The notes: generated by a model from the sequence alone, not told the origin. A stretch of 64,000 bases of DNA from Nocardia beijingensis NBRC 16342 (GCF_001612785.1 NZ_BDBC01000020.1:161344-225343); one strand, 5' to 3'. Shown: positions 20,057-30,399, numbered from the stretch's first letter. A program made the numbers and translations.

Positions 20057-23000
20057 TTACGCGCATCCGATGCCCTTCGCGCGGTAGGCGCCGTCCTGGT
20101 CGAGGCGCGCCTCCGGCGACAGCAGCACGTCGGCTTCGAGCTGCCGCGCCCGCTGGGACGGCGTGCCCTCCCCGCCGAGCCTGCGATCCGCGGGACGCTC
20201 GTACAGCGGAGCGCCGCCGCACATCGCCTCCACGAACCGCTGCCGTCCGGCCAGCTGACGCTCCTGCGCCTTGCGCTGGTACTCCTCGCGCCGCTCCGGC
20301 TCGATGGCCTGGATGAACGCCTCCGGGTGCACGACCGCCAGCAACCCGTTCACGTGGCCGAAGCCGAGCGAGGTGACCAGGCCCGCCTTCAGCGGAAGGC
20401 GGCCACCCAGGCGCAGCGGTTCGCGCAGCCACACCAGGTGCGGGAAGGCGAGCATCTTCTCGTCGACGCAGTCGAGGCTGCGGTTCGGCGGGATGACGCC
20501 CTGCTCCAGCACCTGGCACAGGCCGATGAGCTGGAAGGCGGCCGCGCCGCCCTTCGCGTGCCCGGTGAGGGTCTTCTGCGAGACGACGAACAGCGGAGCG
20601 CCGTCCGAACGTCCGATGGCCGTCGCGAGACGCTCGTGCAGTTCGGACTCGTTCGGGTCGTTGGCGGCGGTCGAGGTGTCGTGCTTGGACACCACCGCGA
20701 TCTCGTCCGGGGTGACGCCGAGCTTGCGCAGTTCGGTCGCCAGCCTGGACTCCGTCCCGCCACGACCGGCGCCGAGCGCGCCCAGACCGGGAGCCGGGAT
20801 GGAGGTGTGCACGCCGTCGGCGAAGGACTGCGCGTAGGCCACCACGCCCAGCACCGGCAGACCCATCTCCAGCGCCACGCTGCCGCGCGCCAGCAGGATC
20901 GTGCCGCCGCCCTGCGATTCGACGAATCCGCCGCGGCGGCGGTCGTTGGCGCGGGAGAAGTACCGGTCGCTGATGCCCTTGGCGCTCATGGCCGCGGAAT
21001 CCGCGGTGGCCGACATGTCGCCGAAGCCGACGATGCCCTCGATGCCGAGATCGTCGTAACCACCGGCCACGACCAGGTCGGCCTTGCCGAGCCGGATCTT
21101 GTCGACGCCCTCCTCGACCGACACCGCGGCGGTGGCGCAGGCCGCCACCGGGTGCACCATCGCGCCGTAGCTGCCGACGTAGGACTGCACCACGTGCGCC
21201 AGCGCCACGTTCGGCAGCGCCTCCTGCAGGATGTCGTTCGGGCGCGACTCGCCGAGCAGGTTGTCGATGTACAGCGAGCGCATCGAGGACATGCCGCCCA
21301 TGCCGGTGCCCTGCGTGTTGGCGACCAGCGAGGGATGCACCCAGCTCATCAACTCGGCGGGGCTGAACCCGGAGCCGATGAACGCGTCCACCGTGCAGAC
21401 GATGTTCCACAGCGCGACCCGGTCCACCGAAGCGGCCATGTCGGGCGAGATACCCCAGATGGTGGGGTCCCAGCCGGTCGGGATCTGACCGCCGACGGTG
21501 CGCGAGAGCTTCGCCCGGCGCGGCACGCGGATCTCGGTGCCCGCCTTGCGCGTCACCGTCCAGTCGCCGGAGCCCTCGACCGGCGTGATCACCGTGTGCT
21601 CCGGGTCGGCGGCGTAGAAGGCGCGGGCCTCGGCCTCGCCGCCCACCGTGAACGACAGGTCCTGGTCGAGGAAGACCGAGGTCATCAGCGGGGCCGAGTT
21701 GTCGGTCATGGCGCCGTCGTCCTCGTAGCGGCGTACACCGCAACGGGCGACGACGGCGTCGTGGTAACGCTCGGCCAGCTCGTGCTCGGGCACGTAGTCA
21801 CCGGACGCGGCGTCGTACCAGCCGGGCTTCGGGTCGTTCTCCCAGGTGACCATGCCGGTGGTCCAGGCGAGTTCCAGCACGCCCGCCGCCGACAGCTCGT
21901 CGGAGACCTCCATCTCGAAACGGGTGCGCGCCGAGCCGTACGGGCCGAGCTCGCCCGCGCCGACGATGACCACCATGTCGGCCGGGTCCGCGGTCACCTC
22001 GCCCCACTCGGGCACCGGCAGCGCGGAGGTCACGGTCGGCGGCGCGGGCAGCGCCGCGATCGTGCGGCCCTCGTCCGCGTCGGTCTCCGCCTCCGCCTGC
22101 TCCGCGGCCTGCTTGGCCAGCGCCGGCAGGTCCAGCTTGGCCCTGGCCAGCCCACCGGTCAGGTCGATCTGCTGCGGGCCGCTCGCGGTCACCTGACGGG
22201 CCCTGGAGGTGCACCACTTGAGCAGCTCGTCGGCCATCTCGGTGGTGGACCAGGTCTGCACGCCCGCCTTCTCGACCGCCTCGACCATCGGGTCGTTGTG
22301 GCCCATCAGGCCGGTGCCGCGCACCCAGCCGATCAGCGCGTGCACCAGGGTGACCCGGCTCGACCACGACTTCTCGGCCCGCCACTTGGCGACCACCGCG
22401 TCCAGCGCCGCCTTCGACTCGCCGTAGGCGCCGTCGCCGCCGAACATGCCGCGGTTGGGCGAACCCGGCAGCACCACGTGCAGTTTCGCGTCCACGTCGT
22501 GGTCGGCGCCGAGCTTGGACAGCCCGCCGATCAGCCGTTCGACCGACCACAGCAGCACGCGCATCTCCAGCTCGGCGCGCGCGCCGGCGTCGGCGAGGTC
22601 ACCGGCCACCCGAGGCGCCGCGAACGGCAGCAGCAGGGTGGGCGTCATCGCGTCCTTGATCTTGATCTTGGCGCCGCCCGCGCTGTCGATCTGCTCGCTG
22701 CCGATCCAGTCGATCAGGGCATCGACGTCCTGGTAGGACGCCATGTTGGCGGGAACGACCCACAGGGCCGCGCCGTGGCGAGCGTTGTCGCGGTACAGCT
22801 TCCGGTAGAAGGCGAGGCGTTCGTCGTTCAGCGACGAGGTGGTGACCACCACCGTGGCGCCACCGCTGAGCAGCCTTCCGGTCGCCGCCGCGGCGATGGA
22901 TCCCTTGCTCGCCCCGGTGATCACCGCGATGTCGGAGGACCACAGACCGGGCTCCTCCGTGCTCAGCGCCGCCTCTGCGATGCGCTCGTACAACCCCGCC

Positions 23001-26000
23001 AGCACCGAACGCGCCTCGTGCATCGCGCGCTGCCGCCACCAATTGGCTTGCGCCGCAACGGCTTCACCAGCGCCGATGAACCCGGTGACCGGCCCGTTGG
23101 CGCTGCCCGCGTCGTCGGCGAGCCATAGCCGGGCCAGATCCTCGCGCGCCGTCGCCCACCGGTCGTCCAGCAGCACCGCCTTGCGGGCGTCGAACGCGGG
23201 CGCGACCAGACGCGGCCAGTCCGAACCGAGTTCGGCCGACACCAGATCGACCAGGGAGTCCTCGGTGACTTCCGGCGCCGACACGCGCTCGGACAAACCG
23301 AGCTGTTCGAGCACGACGCGCGCGGCCGTGGCCAGCACGCCGTCGCGACCGGTGATCTGCTCGGTGAACTCGCCCAGCGCGGCGGCGTCGACGGTCGCAC
23401 CGCCACCGCCGCCCGCCGACGGCAGCGACACCGCGACCCCGCGGCGGGCCGCGACGGCCTGCACGGCGGCGTCGATGGCCGCGTCGACCGAGGCGGCGTC
23501 GCTCAGCGCGCCGGAGACCAGCCCGCCCAGGTCGCCGCCGCGCACGCTGGTGCCTTCCCTGGTGCCGAGCGACACCTCGGCGGTCACGTGGCTGGCCCAC
23601 CCGTCACCGAGTTCCCAGACCTTCTTGACCCGGTCCGCGATGGCGGCCGGTCGCTTGCCGGACGGACCGAACACCTTGCGCAGATGGTCGCCGATGGCGT
23701 CGGTGAGCACCGTGCCGAACGGACGGTAGGTGCGGGCGAGCCGCTCCACCGTCGCCGACAGCGCGCCCATGTCGGCGTCGGCCGCGCCGTCGATCGCACC
23801 GAGCGACAGCTCGGAGCCGAGGTCGACCAGCAACTGGTTGCGGCGGGACGACACGCCGTCGCACAGGCCCTCGATGGTGTCCACCGGGCCGATCTGGTCC
23901 AGCCGCAGCTTGGTCCACAGCGCGATCAGCACGCGCGTGGCGTCGGCGGCGGTGAAGGCGATGTCGTCCGGACGCGGTCCGCCCGAACTCGGCGCGGGTG
24001 CGGCCACGGGGGCGGCGGCGACGGCCGCTGCCGGAGCCGCGGCGGCGGCGGGCTCGTCCACCGGTTCGTCGACCGGGGCGGGATCGGTGTCGGTCGCGTA
24101 GACGATCGCCGCCTCGCGCTCGATGTTTAGCACCTCGACCTTGGCCCCGCCGAACGCGGGCAGCTTCAGCGTCTGGCTGGCCAAGTTGGCCACCGTCGGC
24201 GTAGCGCCGAGACCGATCTCGACGAACCGCTCCACTCCGAGCCCACCCTGCGCGGGGTCGGTGAACAGCAGGTCCTGGGTCTCGATCCAGCGCACCGGGC
24301 TGGCGAACTGCCACGCGAGCAACTCGATCAGCACCACGCGGCACAGATCGACCGGCCGCGCCGCCCAGCTGTCGAAGTCGGCCAGCACCTCGGTGAGCGG
24401 CTCGGACGGCACCAGGTCCGCGATCTCCTGCACGAACGCCCGCTCCAGCGAGAACAGCCTCGGCACCAGGTTCGGGATGTAGCGGCCGACCAGGGTCGCC
24501 GGGTCCAAGTCCACCGGCAGCAGCTGCTCGAGCTTCTGCCGGAACTCCGGAACGCCCTTGCGCAGCACCGTCGAGTGGAACGGCACATCGATGCCGGGGA
24601 CCAGGATGAAGGCGCGCTTGCCACCGAACTCCGCACGGCGGCGGTCGATCTCCACCTCCAGGGCGTTCAGCCCGGCCACCGTGCCCGCGATCGCGTACTG
24701 CGAACCGCGCAGGTTCAGGTTGACCACCTCGAGGAACTCCCCGACCCGATCCCCGACTTCCTTGACGAAGTCGACGACCTCCGCGTCGGGCAGTCCGATC
24801 TGCGAGGGGCGGATCGCGGCCATCCGGTAGTCGCTGCGTCCCTGCGCGTCCCGCGGCACCAGCTCGTGCATCGCGGAACCGCGCTGGAACACCACCTCGA
24901 GCACCGCCTCCAGCGGCAGCACTCCGGCGACGGCGGCCAGCGCGTTGTACTCGCCCACCGAGTGGCCCGCGAGCAGCGCGCCCTCGACGAACGCGCCGGA
25001 CTCGCGCAGCTCCGCCATCTGGGCGACGCCGAGGGTCGCCATGGCGACCTGGGTGAACTGGGTCAGGTGCAGCACGCCGTCCGGGTGCCGGTGCTCGACG
25101 CCGCGCGCCTTCAGGTAGGTCGGGTTGTCCCGCACCACGGCGAGAATCGAGAAGCCCAGCGCCGCACGGGTGTGCTTGTCGGCGCGGTCCCAGATCTCCT
25201 TGGCCGCCTTCGACCGGGAGCGGGCGTCCAGCCCCATCCCCTTGCGCTGGATGCCCTGGCCGGGGAAGGCGTAGACGGTCTTCGGCGCCGCGGTGCGACC
25301 GGTGGCGGTCATCACCAGCTCGCCTTCGGTGCGGCAGGAGACCTCGACGATCTCGCTGCCGGCGTCGAGCGCGACCCGCTCGACGCGCACATCGATCTGC
25401 GCGCCGGGGCGGACCATGCCCAGGAACCGGGTGGTCCATGCGGTCAGCGTCCGCGCGGGTACCGAACTCGCCGGATCCACCGCCGATACGACGTGCTGCG
25501 CGGCCGCCGACAGCCACATGCCGTGCACGATCGGACCGCCGAGCCCGGCGAGCTTGGCGGCGGCATCGCTGGTGTGGATCGGGTTGTGGTCGCCGGAGAC
25601 GGCGGCGAAGGCGTGCATGCTGCGCGGAGCCACGATCGTGACGTCGCGGCGACGCCGGCGCGGGGTGTCGGTGGCGGCGTCGGACACCGTGCCCGCCGCG
25701 CGCGGCGGATCGGCGAGTTCGCCCGCGCCGGTGCGTCCGCGGATCGCGAATCGCTCGGTGAGGGTGGCCAGCACCGGCATCGACATCCCGGTCTCCGGCT
25801 TGTCCAGCATGGCGGTGATCCGCACGTGCACCTCGACCACGCGGCCGAGGTCGGTGTCGACGGTCTCCCCCGCCTCCGCGCGCACCGCCAGCACGCTGGT
25901 CTCGGCGGGCAGCGCACCGGCGAGATGCACCTGGTGGTCCAGGTGGACCAGGTCGAGCATGCCCTCGATGACACTCTCGCCCCGCGCGGTCCTGGTCGCC

Positions 26001-29000
26001 CCGAGCACCGCGAACACGGCGGGCCAGCACGCGCCGACCAGCACGTCGGGCACGGTGCGGCCGAGCGTGCTCAGCGCGGCGGGCAGACCGGAGCCGGTGA
26101 CCCCGGCGTGATCGGCGATCAGGTCCGGCGTCCAGGCCAGGTTCACGTGGGCGACCTTGCCCTTGACCTCGGGCAGGTCCTGGCCCGCCGCGACCGCGAG
26201 CAGCGCGGACATGGCCTCGTCGGCGTCGGCCTCGGTGACGACCGGGGCGCCGCCGTTGTAGACCGAGGTCGGCACGGTGAGCCGAATGCGGACCGCGTTG
26301 CCTGCCAGCAGCGGGACGGTCAGTTCCACGTAGGCGTGCTCCGGCTCCGGGCCGGTGGTCTCGACCAGCGTCGCGCCGCTGGGCGGATGCACCGCGCCCT
26401 TCCCGTCGACGACCCACTCGGCCAGGTCGCCGAGCCGGTGCACCGGGTTGATCGCGGTGCGCCCGGCCCACTGCACGTCGGGGGCGGCGAGCACGGCGTC
26501 GATCGGACCGGCGGTGACGCCCGCCGTGCGGCGCGCGTCCACCGGGGCCGGCGCCACGCCCGCGCGCACCAGGGAGTACGCGGTGTCCTGTTCGAAGCGG
26601 TCGAGCAACTCGCCGACCGGCTCGTCGACCCGGGTGATGCCCGCCACCGAGACCGTGCCGGGAATGACGCACACCTGATCGGCCGAGTAGCGCGGATCGT
26701 GCGCCTGCCACAGCGAATCCGAGCGCCACCAGCGGCGCACGTCGCCGTCGACGACCGGAACGAAGTTCACCGGCTTGCCAGGGGTCTTGCACAACGCGAT
26801 GAAGAACGGGACGTCGGCCGGGTGCAGCAGCGTCCGCGCCGTGGCGGGGTAGGCGTCCTTCAGCGCGCACAGCACGCCGACCGGGTCCTCGAAGTCGTCG
26901 TCGCTGGCGAACAGCGTGGGGATCTCGCCGCGGTCGGCCGGGTGCAGCCGGGACTCGGTGCGGCGCACCATCTCCGCGAACCGGTCGCGCCAGGTGATGT
27001 CCAGCCACACCGAACGGGTGGCCTCCGCGATCGCGTCGCCCAGGTCGCTGCCGCAGTCGAAGTCCTTGCGGCGGTCCAGGCCGACGGCGAGCTCGACGTA
27101 GCGCTCCAGCCACTCCTGGTAGGTCATGGTGCCCAGGTCGCCGAAGTACGGCTTGGCCGTGGCGTTCAGCGCCGCGATGATCTCGTCCCTGCGCGCCGCG
27201 ACGGCGTCGGCGTCACCCGCCACCTCGTCCAGCAGCCGGCCGGTGCGCGAAGCGGCGTTGTCGATCTCGTGGATGTCGGCGCCCAGCTGGCTGCGACCCG
27301 AGGCCATGCCGCCGGACGCGGTGCCCGCACCGACCCAGTCCGGGGTGCCGGGTGTGTCCACGAGCAGTTGCTTGACCTCCGGCGCGGTGGTGGCTTCCAG
27401 CGTGGCCATGGCCGCGGTGCCGACCAGAACGCCGTCCAGCGGCATCACCGGGTAGCCGTGCCGCACCGCCCACTGGCCGGTGAGGTACTCCGTCGCGCGC
27501 TCGGGGGTTCCGATGCCGCCGCCGACGCACACCACCACGTTGGCGCGGTTGCGCAGCTCGGCGTAGGTCTCCAGCAGCAGGTTGTCCAGGTCCTCCCAGG
27601 AGTGGTGACCACCGGCCTTGCCGCCCTCGATGTGCATGATCACCGGGTAGTCCGGCACCTCGTCGGCGATGCGAAGCACGGCCCGGATCTGGGCGACGGT
27701 GCCCGGCTTGAACGCGACATGGCTGATCCCGACCTCGGTGAGTTCCTGGATCAGCGCGACGGCTTCCTCCAGCTCCGGAATGCCCGCGGTCACGATGACG
27801 CCGTCGAACGGGGCGCCCGCCGCACGGGCCCGCTGCACCAGCCGCTTGCCGCCGAGCTGGAGCTTCCACAGGTAGGGATCGAGGAACAAGGAATTGAACT
27901 GCACCGAGCGCCCCGGATGCAGCAGCTTCTTCAGCTCGGCCACCCGGTCGGCGAAGATCTGCTCGGTGACCTGTCCGCCACCGGCCAGCTCCGCCCAGTG
28001 GCCCGCGTTCGCCGCGGCCGCCACGATCTTCGCGTCGACCGTGGTCGGGGTCATGCCCGCGAGCAGGATCGGCGAGCGCCCGGTCAGCTTGGTGAACGCG
28101 GTCTCGACCACGATGCGCCCGTTGGGCAGCCGCACCGGCCGCGGCGCGAACGCCGACCACGGGGTCGCCGGCTCCGGCGCGGCGCCGGGAGTGAGCAGGC
28201 TGCGCTGGCCGGCGCGGGTCGCGGCCGCGACGATGCCGAGGCCGGTGCCCTTCAGCGTGCCGCCCGTGACGCGGGAGAGCAGATCACCGGGGCCGAGGTC
28301 CAGAATCCACTCCGCGCCTGCGGCGATCACGCCATCGACGACCTCCACCCAGTCGATCGGATCGACCAGGATCTGCCGCGCCAGCTCACCCGCCAGTTCC
28401 GCGTCCAGGCCACACTGGGTGGCCCAGCTGCTCACCAGGTCGACGGTGTCGGCCAGCGCCGGGTGGTGGAACGCCACGTCGACGGCCACGTCCTCGAAGA
28501 CCGGAGCGAACACCGAGCCGCCGCGCACCTTGGCGTCGCGCTCACGCGCCTGCTCGTCGTGGATCTGCCCACACCGCTGCCGCACCCGCTCCAACTGTGC
28601 GGGCGGTCCGGACAGCACCGCGCGCCGACGTCCGTTGCGGATCGAGACCACCACGGCGTCGGCGGGATCGTCTCCCGCGCACACCTCGGCCACCACGGCG
28701 CGCAACTGCTCGGGATCGACATTGGACACCGCGACCATCGGCGAGCGCTCGCCCACCGGCATCAGCCCACGCCTGCGCGCCACCAAACCAGCTGCGGCGC
28801 CGATCATCTGGGCCACCGCGAGCAGCTCGGCGTCGCGGGCGCCACCGGCTTCCACCGCGGCGGCGGCGAGCAGGCCCTGCGAGTGCCCGACGATCGCGAC
28901 CGGCGCATGCTCGGCCGGATCCAGACCTTGCAGCCGCAGCGCACGCACGGCCGCCACCTGGGTCAGCAGCACACCAGGCATGGACACCGCCGCCGAGCGC

Positions 29001-29404
29001 AGCACCGCTTCGGACGGAGCCGCGGACGCCTCAGCCTCGTCACCGTCGGCGAGCTCGTTCTCGAGCATCCACCCGATGGGATCGAAACCGACGGGACGAA
29101 CCACCAGCAATTGCGCCGCGACCGGCTCGAGCAACGTGGCCGCCTCGTTGACCAGCGCGGTCAGCTCCGGCTCCAGCGCGCTGTCGCGCCCGATCTCCTC
29201 CAGTTCACGCAGCCACTGCGCGCCCTGCCCACCGAAGGCGAGCGCGTACGGCACGCCGCCGAGCAGACGATCCAACAGCGGCGACCGCGCCCCGCCCGAC
29301 GCGGCCTTCCCGGCGGCGGCAACCACCTTCGTGCTCTGTCCGGACTCGGTCTTGGTGCTCTCGTTGATCGTCAAGACGCTTCGACTTCCTTCTCCATGCG
29401 ACAT
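20057..29404 (-). CDS. fas: Type I fatty acid synthase
   Basis: 3115-residue multienzyme, the normal size for actinobacterial FAS-I, making C16-C26 acyl-CoAs that feed phospholipids and mycolic acids. Domains in order: acetyltransferase (GHSQG near 171), FMN enoyl reductase (LAGMTPTTVDAK near 450), dehydratase of MaoC/hot-dog type (near 1300, HGMWLSAAAQH), malonyl/palmitoyl transferase (AGHSVGEYN near 1480), acyl carrier (GVSSRRNQLLVDLG near 1851, Ser for phosphopantetheine), ketoreductase (TGASKGS near 2165) and ketosynthase (ACATAAVS, Cys near 2755). This is a fused yeast beta-alpha order without a transferase domain for phosphopantetheine. The ATG at 29404 has GAGG too close to it; a TTG at 29374 (reading LTINEST) after GGAGAAGGAAG may be the true start. 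Confidence 0.96.
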   Translation of the reverse strand: MSHGEGSRSVLTINESTKTESGQSTKVVAAAGKAASGGARSPLLDRLLGGVPYALAFGGQGAQWLRELEEIGRDSALEPELTALVNEAATLLEPVAAQLLVVRPVGFDPIGWMLENELADGDEAEASAAPSEAVLRSAAVSMPGVLLTQVAAVRALRLQGLDPAEHAPVAIVGHSQGLLAAAAVEAGGARDAELLAVAQMIGAAAGLVARRRGLMPVGERSPMVAVSNVDPEQLRAVVAEVCAGDDPADAVVVSIRNGRRRAVLSGPPAQLERVRQRCGQIHDEQARERDAKVRGGSVFAPVFEDVAVDVAFHHPALADTVDLVSSWATQCGLDAELAGELARQILVDPIDWVEVVDGVIAAGAEWILDLGPGDLLSRVTGGTLKGTGLGIVAAATRAGQRSLLTPGAAPEPATPWSAFAPRPVRLPNGRIVVETAFTKLTGRSPILLAGMTPTTVDAKIVAAAANAGHWAELAGGGQVTEQIFADRVAELKKLLHPGRSVQFNSLFLDPYLWKLQLGGKRLVQRARAAGAPFDGVIVTAGIPELEEAVALIQELTEVGISHVAFKPGTVAQIRAVLRIADEVPDYPVIMHIEGGKAGGHHSWEDLDNLLLETYAELRNRANVVVCVGGGIGTPERATEYLTGQWAVRHGYPVMPLDGVLVGTAAMATLEATTAPEVKQLLVDTPGTPDWVGAGTASGGMASGRSQLGADIHEIDNAASRTGRLLDEVAGDADAVAARRDEIIAALNATAKPYFGDLGTMTYQEWLERYVELAVGLDRRKDFDCGSDLGDAIAEATRSVWLDITWRDRFAEMVRRTESRLHPADRGEIPTLFASDDDFEDPVGVLCALKDAYPATARTLLHPADVPFFIALCKTPGKPVNFVPVVDGDVRRWWRSDSLWQAHDPRYSADQVCVIPGTVSVAGITRVDEPVGELLDRFEQDTAYSLVRAGVAPAPVDARRTAGVTAGPIDAVLAAPDVQWAGRTAINPVHRLGDLAEWVVDGKGAVHPPSGATLVETTGPEPEHAYVELTVPLLAGNAVRIRLTVPTSVYNGGAPVVTEADADEAMSALLAVAAGQDLPEVKGKVAHVNLAWTPDLIADHAGVTGSGLPAALSTLGRTVPDVLVGACWPAVFAVLGATRTARGESVIEGMLDLVHLDHQVHLAGALPAETSVLAVRAEAGETVDTDLGRVVEVHVRITAMLDKPETGMSMPVLATLTERFAIRGRTGAGELADPPRAAGTVSDAATDTPRRRRRDVTIVAPRSMHAFAAVSGDHNPIHTSDAAAKLAGLGGPIVHGMWLSAAAQHVVSAVDPASSVPARTLTAWTTRFLGMVRPGAQIDVRVERVALDAGSEIVEVSCRTEGELVMTATGRTAAPKTVYAFPGQGIQRKGMGLDARSRSKAAKEIWDRADKHTRAALGFSILAVVRDNPTYLKARGVEHRHPDGVLHLTQFTQVAMATLGVAQMAELRESGAFVEGALLAGHSVGEYNALAAVAGVLPLEAVLEVVFQRGSAMHELVPRDAQGRSDYRMAAIRPSQIGLPDAEVVDFVKEVGDRVGEFLEVVNLNLRGSQYAIAGTVAGLNALEVEIDRRRAEFGGKRAFILVPGIDVPFHSTVLRKGVPEFRQKLEQLLPVDLDPATLVGRYIPNLVPRLFSLERAFVQEIADLVPSEPLTEVLADFDSWAARPVDLCRVVLIELLAWQFASPVRWIETQDLLFTDPAQGGLGVERFVEIGLGATPTVANLASQTLKLPAFGGAKVEVLNIEREAAIVYATDTDPAPVDEPVDEPAAAAAPAAAVAAAPVAAPAPSSGGPRPDDIAFTAADATRVLIALWTKLRLDQIGPVDTIEGLCDGVSSRRNQLLVDLGSELSLGAIDGAADADMGALSATVERLARTYRPFGTVLTDAIGDHLRKVFGPSGKRPAAIADRVKKVWELGDGWASHVTAEVSLGTREGTSVRGGDLGGLVSGALSDAASVDAAIDAAVQAVAARRGVAVSLPSAGGGGGATVDAAALGEFTEQITGRDGVLATAARVVLEQLGLSERVSAPEVTEDSLVDLVSAELGSDWPRLVAPAFDARKAVLLDDRWATAREDLARLWLADDAGSANGPVTGFIGAGEAVAAQANWWRQRAMHEARSVLAGLYERIAEAALSTEEPGLWSSDIAVITGASKGSIAAAATGRLLSGGATVVVTTSSLNDERLAFYRKLYRDNARHGAALWVVPANMASYQDVDALIDWIGSEQIDSAGGAKIKIKDAMTPTLLLPFAAPRVAGDLADAGARAELEMRVLLWSVERLIGGLSKLGADHDVDAKLHVVLPGSPNRGMFGGDGAYGESKAALDAVVAKWRAEKSWSSRVTLVHALIGWVRGTGLMGHNDPMVEAVEKAGVQTWSTTEMADELLKWCTSRARQVTASGPQQIDLTGGLARAKLDLPALAKQAAEQAEAETDADEGRTIAALPAPPTVTSALPVPEWGEVTADPADMVVIVGAGELGPYGSARTRFEMEVSDELSAAGVLELAWTTGMVTWENDPKPGWYDAASGDYVPEHELAERYHDAVVARCGVRRYEDDGAMTDNSAPLMTSVFLDQDLSFTVGGEAEARAFYAADPEHTVITPVEGSGDWTVTRKAGTEIRVPRRAKLSRTVGGQIPTGWDPTIWGISPDMAASVDRVALWNIVCTVDAFIGSGFSPAELMSWVHPSLVANTQGTGMGGMSSMRSLYIDNLLGESRPNDILQEALPNVALAHVVQSYVGSYGAMVHPVAACATAAVSVEEGVDKIRLGKADLVVAGGYDDLGIEGIVGFGDMSATADSAAMSAKGISDRYFSRANDRRRGGFVESQGGGTILLARGSVALEMGLPVLGVVAYAQSFADGVHTSIPAPGLGALGAGRGGTESRLATELRKLGVTPDEIAVVSKHDTSTAANDPNESELHERLATAIGRSDGAPLFVVSQKTLTGHAKGGAAAFQLIGLCQVLEQGVIPPNRSLDCVDEKMLAFPHLVWLREPLRLGGRLPLKAGLVTSLGFGHVNGLLAVVHPEAFIQAIEPERREEYQRKAQERQLAGRQRFVEAMCGGAPLYERPADRRLGGEGTPSQRARQLEADVLLSPEARLDQDGAYRAKGIGCA

Positions 29405-29487
29405 GCCTCGGCGACACGCCGGTCCCTACCGGTTCACGAGTGATCGCGGGTGATCGGCCTGATAGGGGCGAGGATGACACAAAATCA

Positions 29488-29501
29488 TGAGGAAATCCTC
29501 A
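29488..29501. promoter_or_regulatory. Palindrome near the fas start
   Basis: TGAGGA-AA-TCCTCA, a perfect 14-bp palindrome 84 bp upstream of the fas ATG. It may be an operator or part of the 5' untranslated region. Confidence 0.35.
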
Positions 29502-29566
29502 CGTTTGCCTCCGGGCGTGGCCGTTACTTAGGAGTATTTCCGTACGTACGTACCAGAATAGTGGTG

Positions 29567-29587
29567 AACATGACTCCGCCTCATGTT
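29567..29587. promoter_or_regulatory. fas promoter operator 1
   Basis: Perfect inverted repeat AACATGA-N7-TCATGTT in the fas upstream region. A second copy lies 58 bp further upstream. The spacing and paired arrangement suggest two dimers of a TetR-like lipid sensor. The regulator is not encoded next to fas. Confidence 0.5.
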
Positions 29588-29624
29588 TGAACCCGCTGGT
29601 CCATCGGGTTACCAACACGTACGA

Positions 29625-29645
29625 AACATGAGTGCCCCTCATATT
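29625..29645. promoter_or_regulatory. fas promoter operator 2
   Basis: AACATGA-N7-TCATATT, identical to operator 1 in the left arm and differing by one base in the right arm, with the same 7-bp spacer. Start-to-start distance is 58 bp. On the plus strand a TATAAT sequence follows at 29663-29668, which may be the -10 of a rightward promoter for tRNA-Leu. Confidence 0.5.
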
Positions 29646-29760
29646 GAGGTTCACCAAATCGTTATAATCCCAGGTGGGGTTACTGACGAGTACGCCACGC
29701 CAACCCAATGCTTCGCTATGACCGTTTGGCCCGGTAGAGTTTGGACGGTCGTACCATCAA

Positions 29761-29842
29761 GCGCGAGTGGCGAAATTGGCAGACGCGCCAGATTTAGGTT
29801 CTGGTGTCCACGGACGTAGGGGTTCAAGTCCCCTCTCGCGCA
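29761..29842 (+). tRNA. tRNA-Leu (TAG)
   Basis: 82-nt cloverleaf with a long variable arm: acceptor GCGCGAG/CTCGCGC, anticodon stem CCAGA/TCTGG with loop TTTAGGT (anticodon TAG), variable arm after TCTGG (TGTCCACGGACGT), T arm GGGGTTCAAGTCCCC and discriminator A. CCA is not encoded. A small CGTCA/TGACG hairpin with CTTTCC after it (29851-29870) may be the terminator. Confidence 0.95.
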
Positions 29843-30005
29843 CAGATTCCCGTCAGTCGTGACGCTTTCCCGAGCCGGGTGTCGTAGTGCACCTTCACAC
29901 CCAGAAGCACCCCCGGAAAAACTGCTCTGACCTGTTCCTATTCCTGGCCCATCTGCCGGACCGCCCCAACCTTGACCCCTGCGAAATGTTTGCTGGCACA
30001 GGCGG

Positions 30006-30399
30006 TTGGCGTTGATCGCGCCGGTCACCCCGCCGCAGGCGGCGTTGCAGATAATCGTTTACGTACCGCAGGTCACGAACCGCGTGGTTCGTACCGGCGA
30101 CGGCGATGTCCCCTATCTGTCCATCGGCGGCAACGAAGGTTGCGTCCTCGACAAGCACACCGGCACTGCGCTCGAGTGTCGGCCGGGCACCCGACTGGAG
30201 CTGATCCCACTCGATGCCGGAGTGGTGCCGACCCGAAGGTCACCGGACGGACACGCCGTCATCGCATTGCCTGCCCGCGGACTCTCCGCCTCGGAGGCGG
30301 CCACGCGGACCGCGCTTGGTGGTCGATGGTCCGCTCGACGACGAATTCATCGCGCGCTGCATCGAGCACACCCTCATCCTGCACGGGGTGTCCCGCTGA
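30006..30399 (+). pseudogene. Probable broken gene (frameshifted hypothetical)
   Basis: From a TTG at 30006 a frame reads MALIAPVTPPQAALQIIVYVPQVT and continues with protein-like composition (GDVPYLSIGGNEGCVLDKHTG, PDGHAVIALPARGL) to about 30300, after which it becomes Arg-rich and non-protein-like. From that point another frame reads LVVDGPLDDEFIARCIEHTL and ends cleanly at TGA 30397-30399. The simplest reading is one small gene of about 130 residues with a single frameshift near 30290-30320. I do not recognise the product. The stretch 29871-30005 shows nothing convincing. Confidence 0.4.

Noticed and set aside
19883..23128. 1081-residue open frame opposite the 3' part of fas
   Set aside because: Same reason; the text lacks domains and hydrophobic cores and mirrors fas codons.
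24575..29443. 1622-residue open frame opposite fas
   Set aside because: Arg/His/Gly-rich translation typical of a shadow frame in GC-rich DNA; the fas frame on the other strand explains the codon bias.
29761..29842. tRNA-Leu as an attachment site of an integrated element
   Set aside because: I see no integrase and no second copy of the tRNA 3' end in the window.
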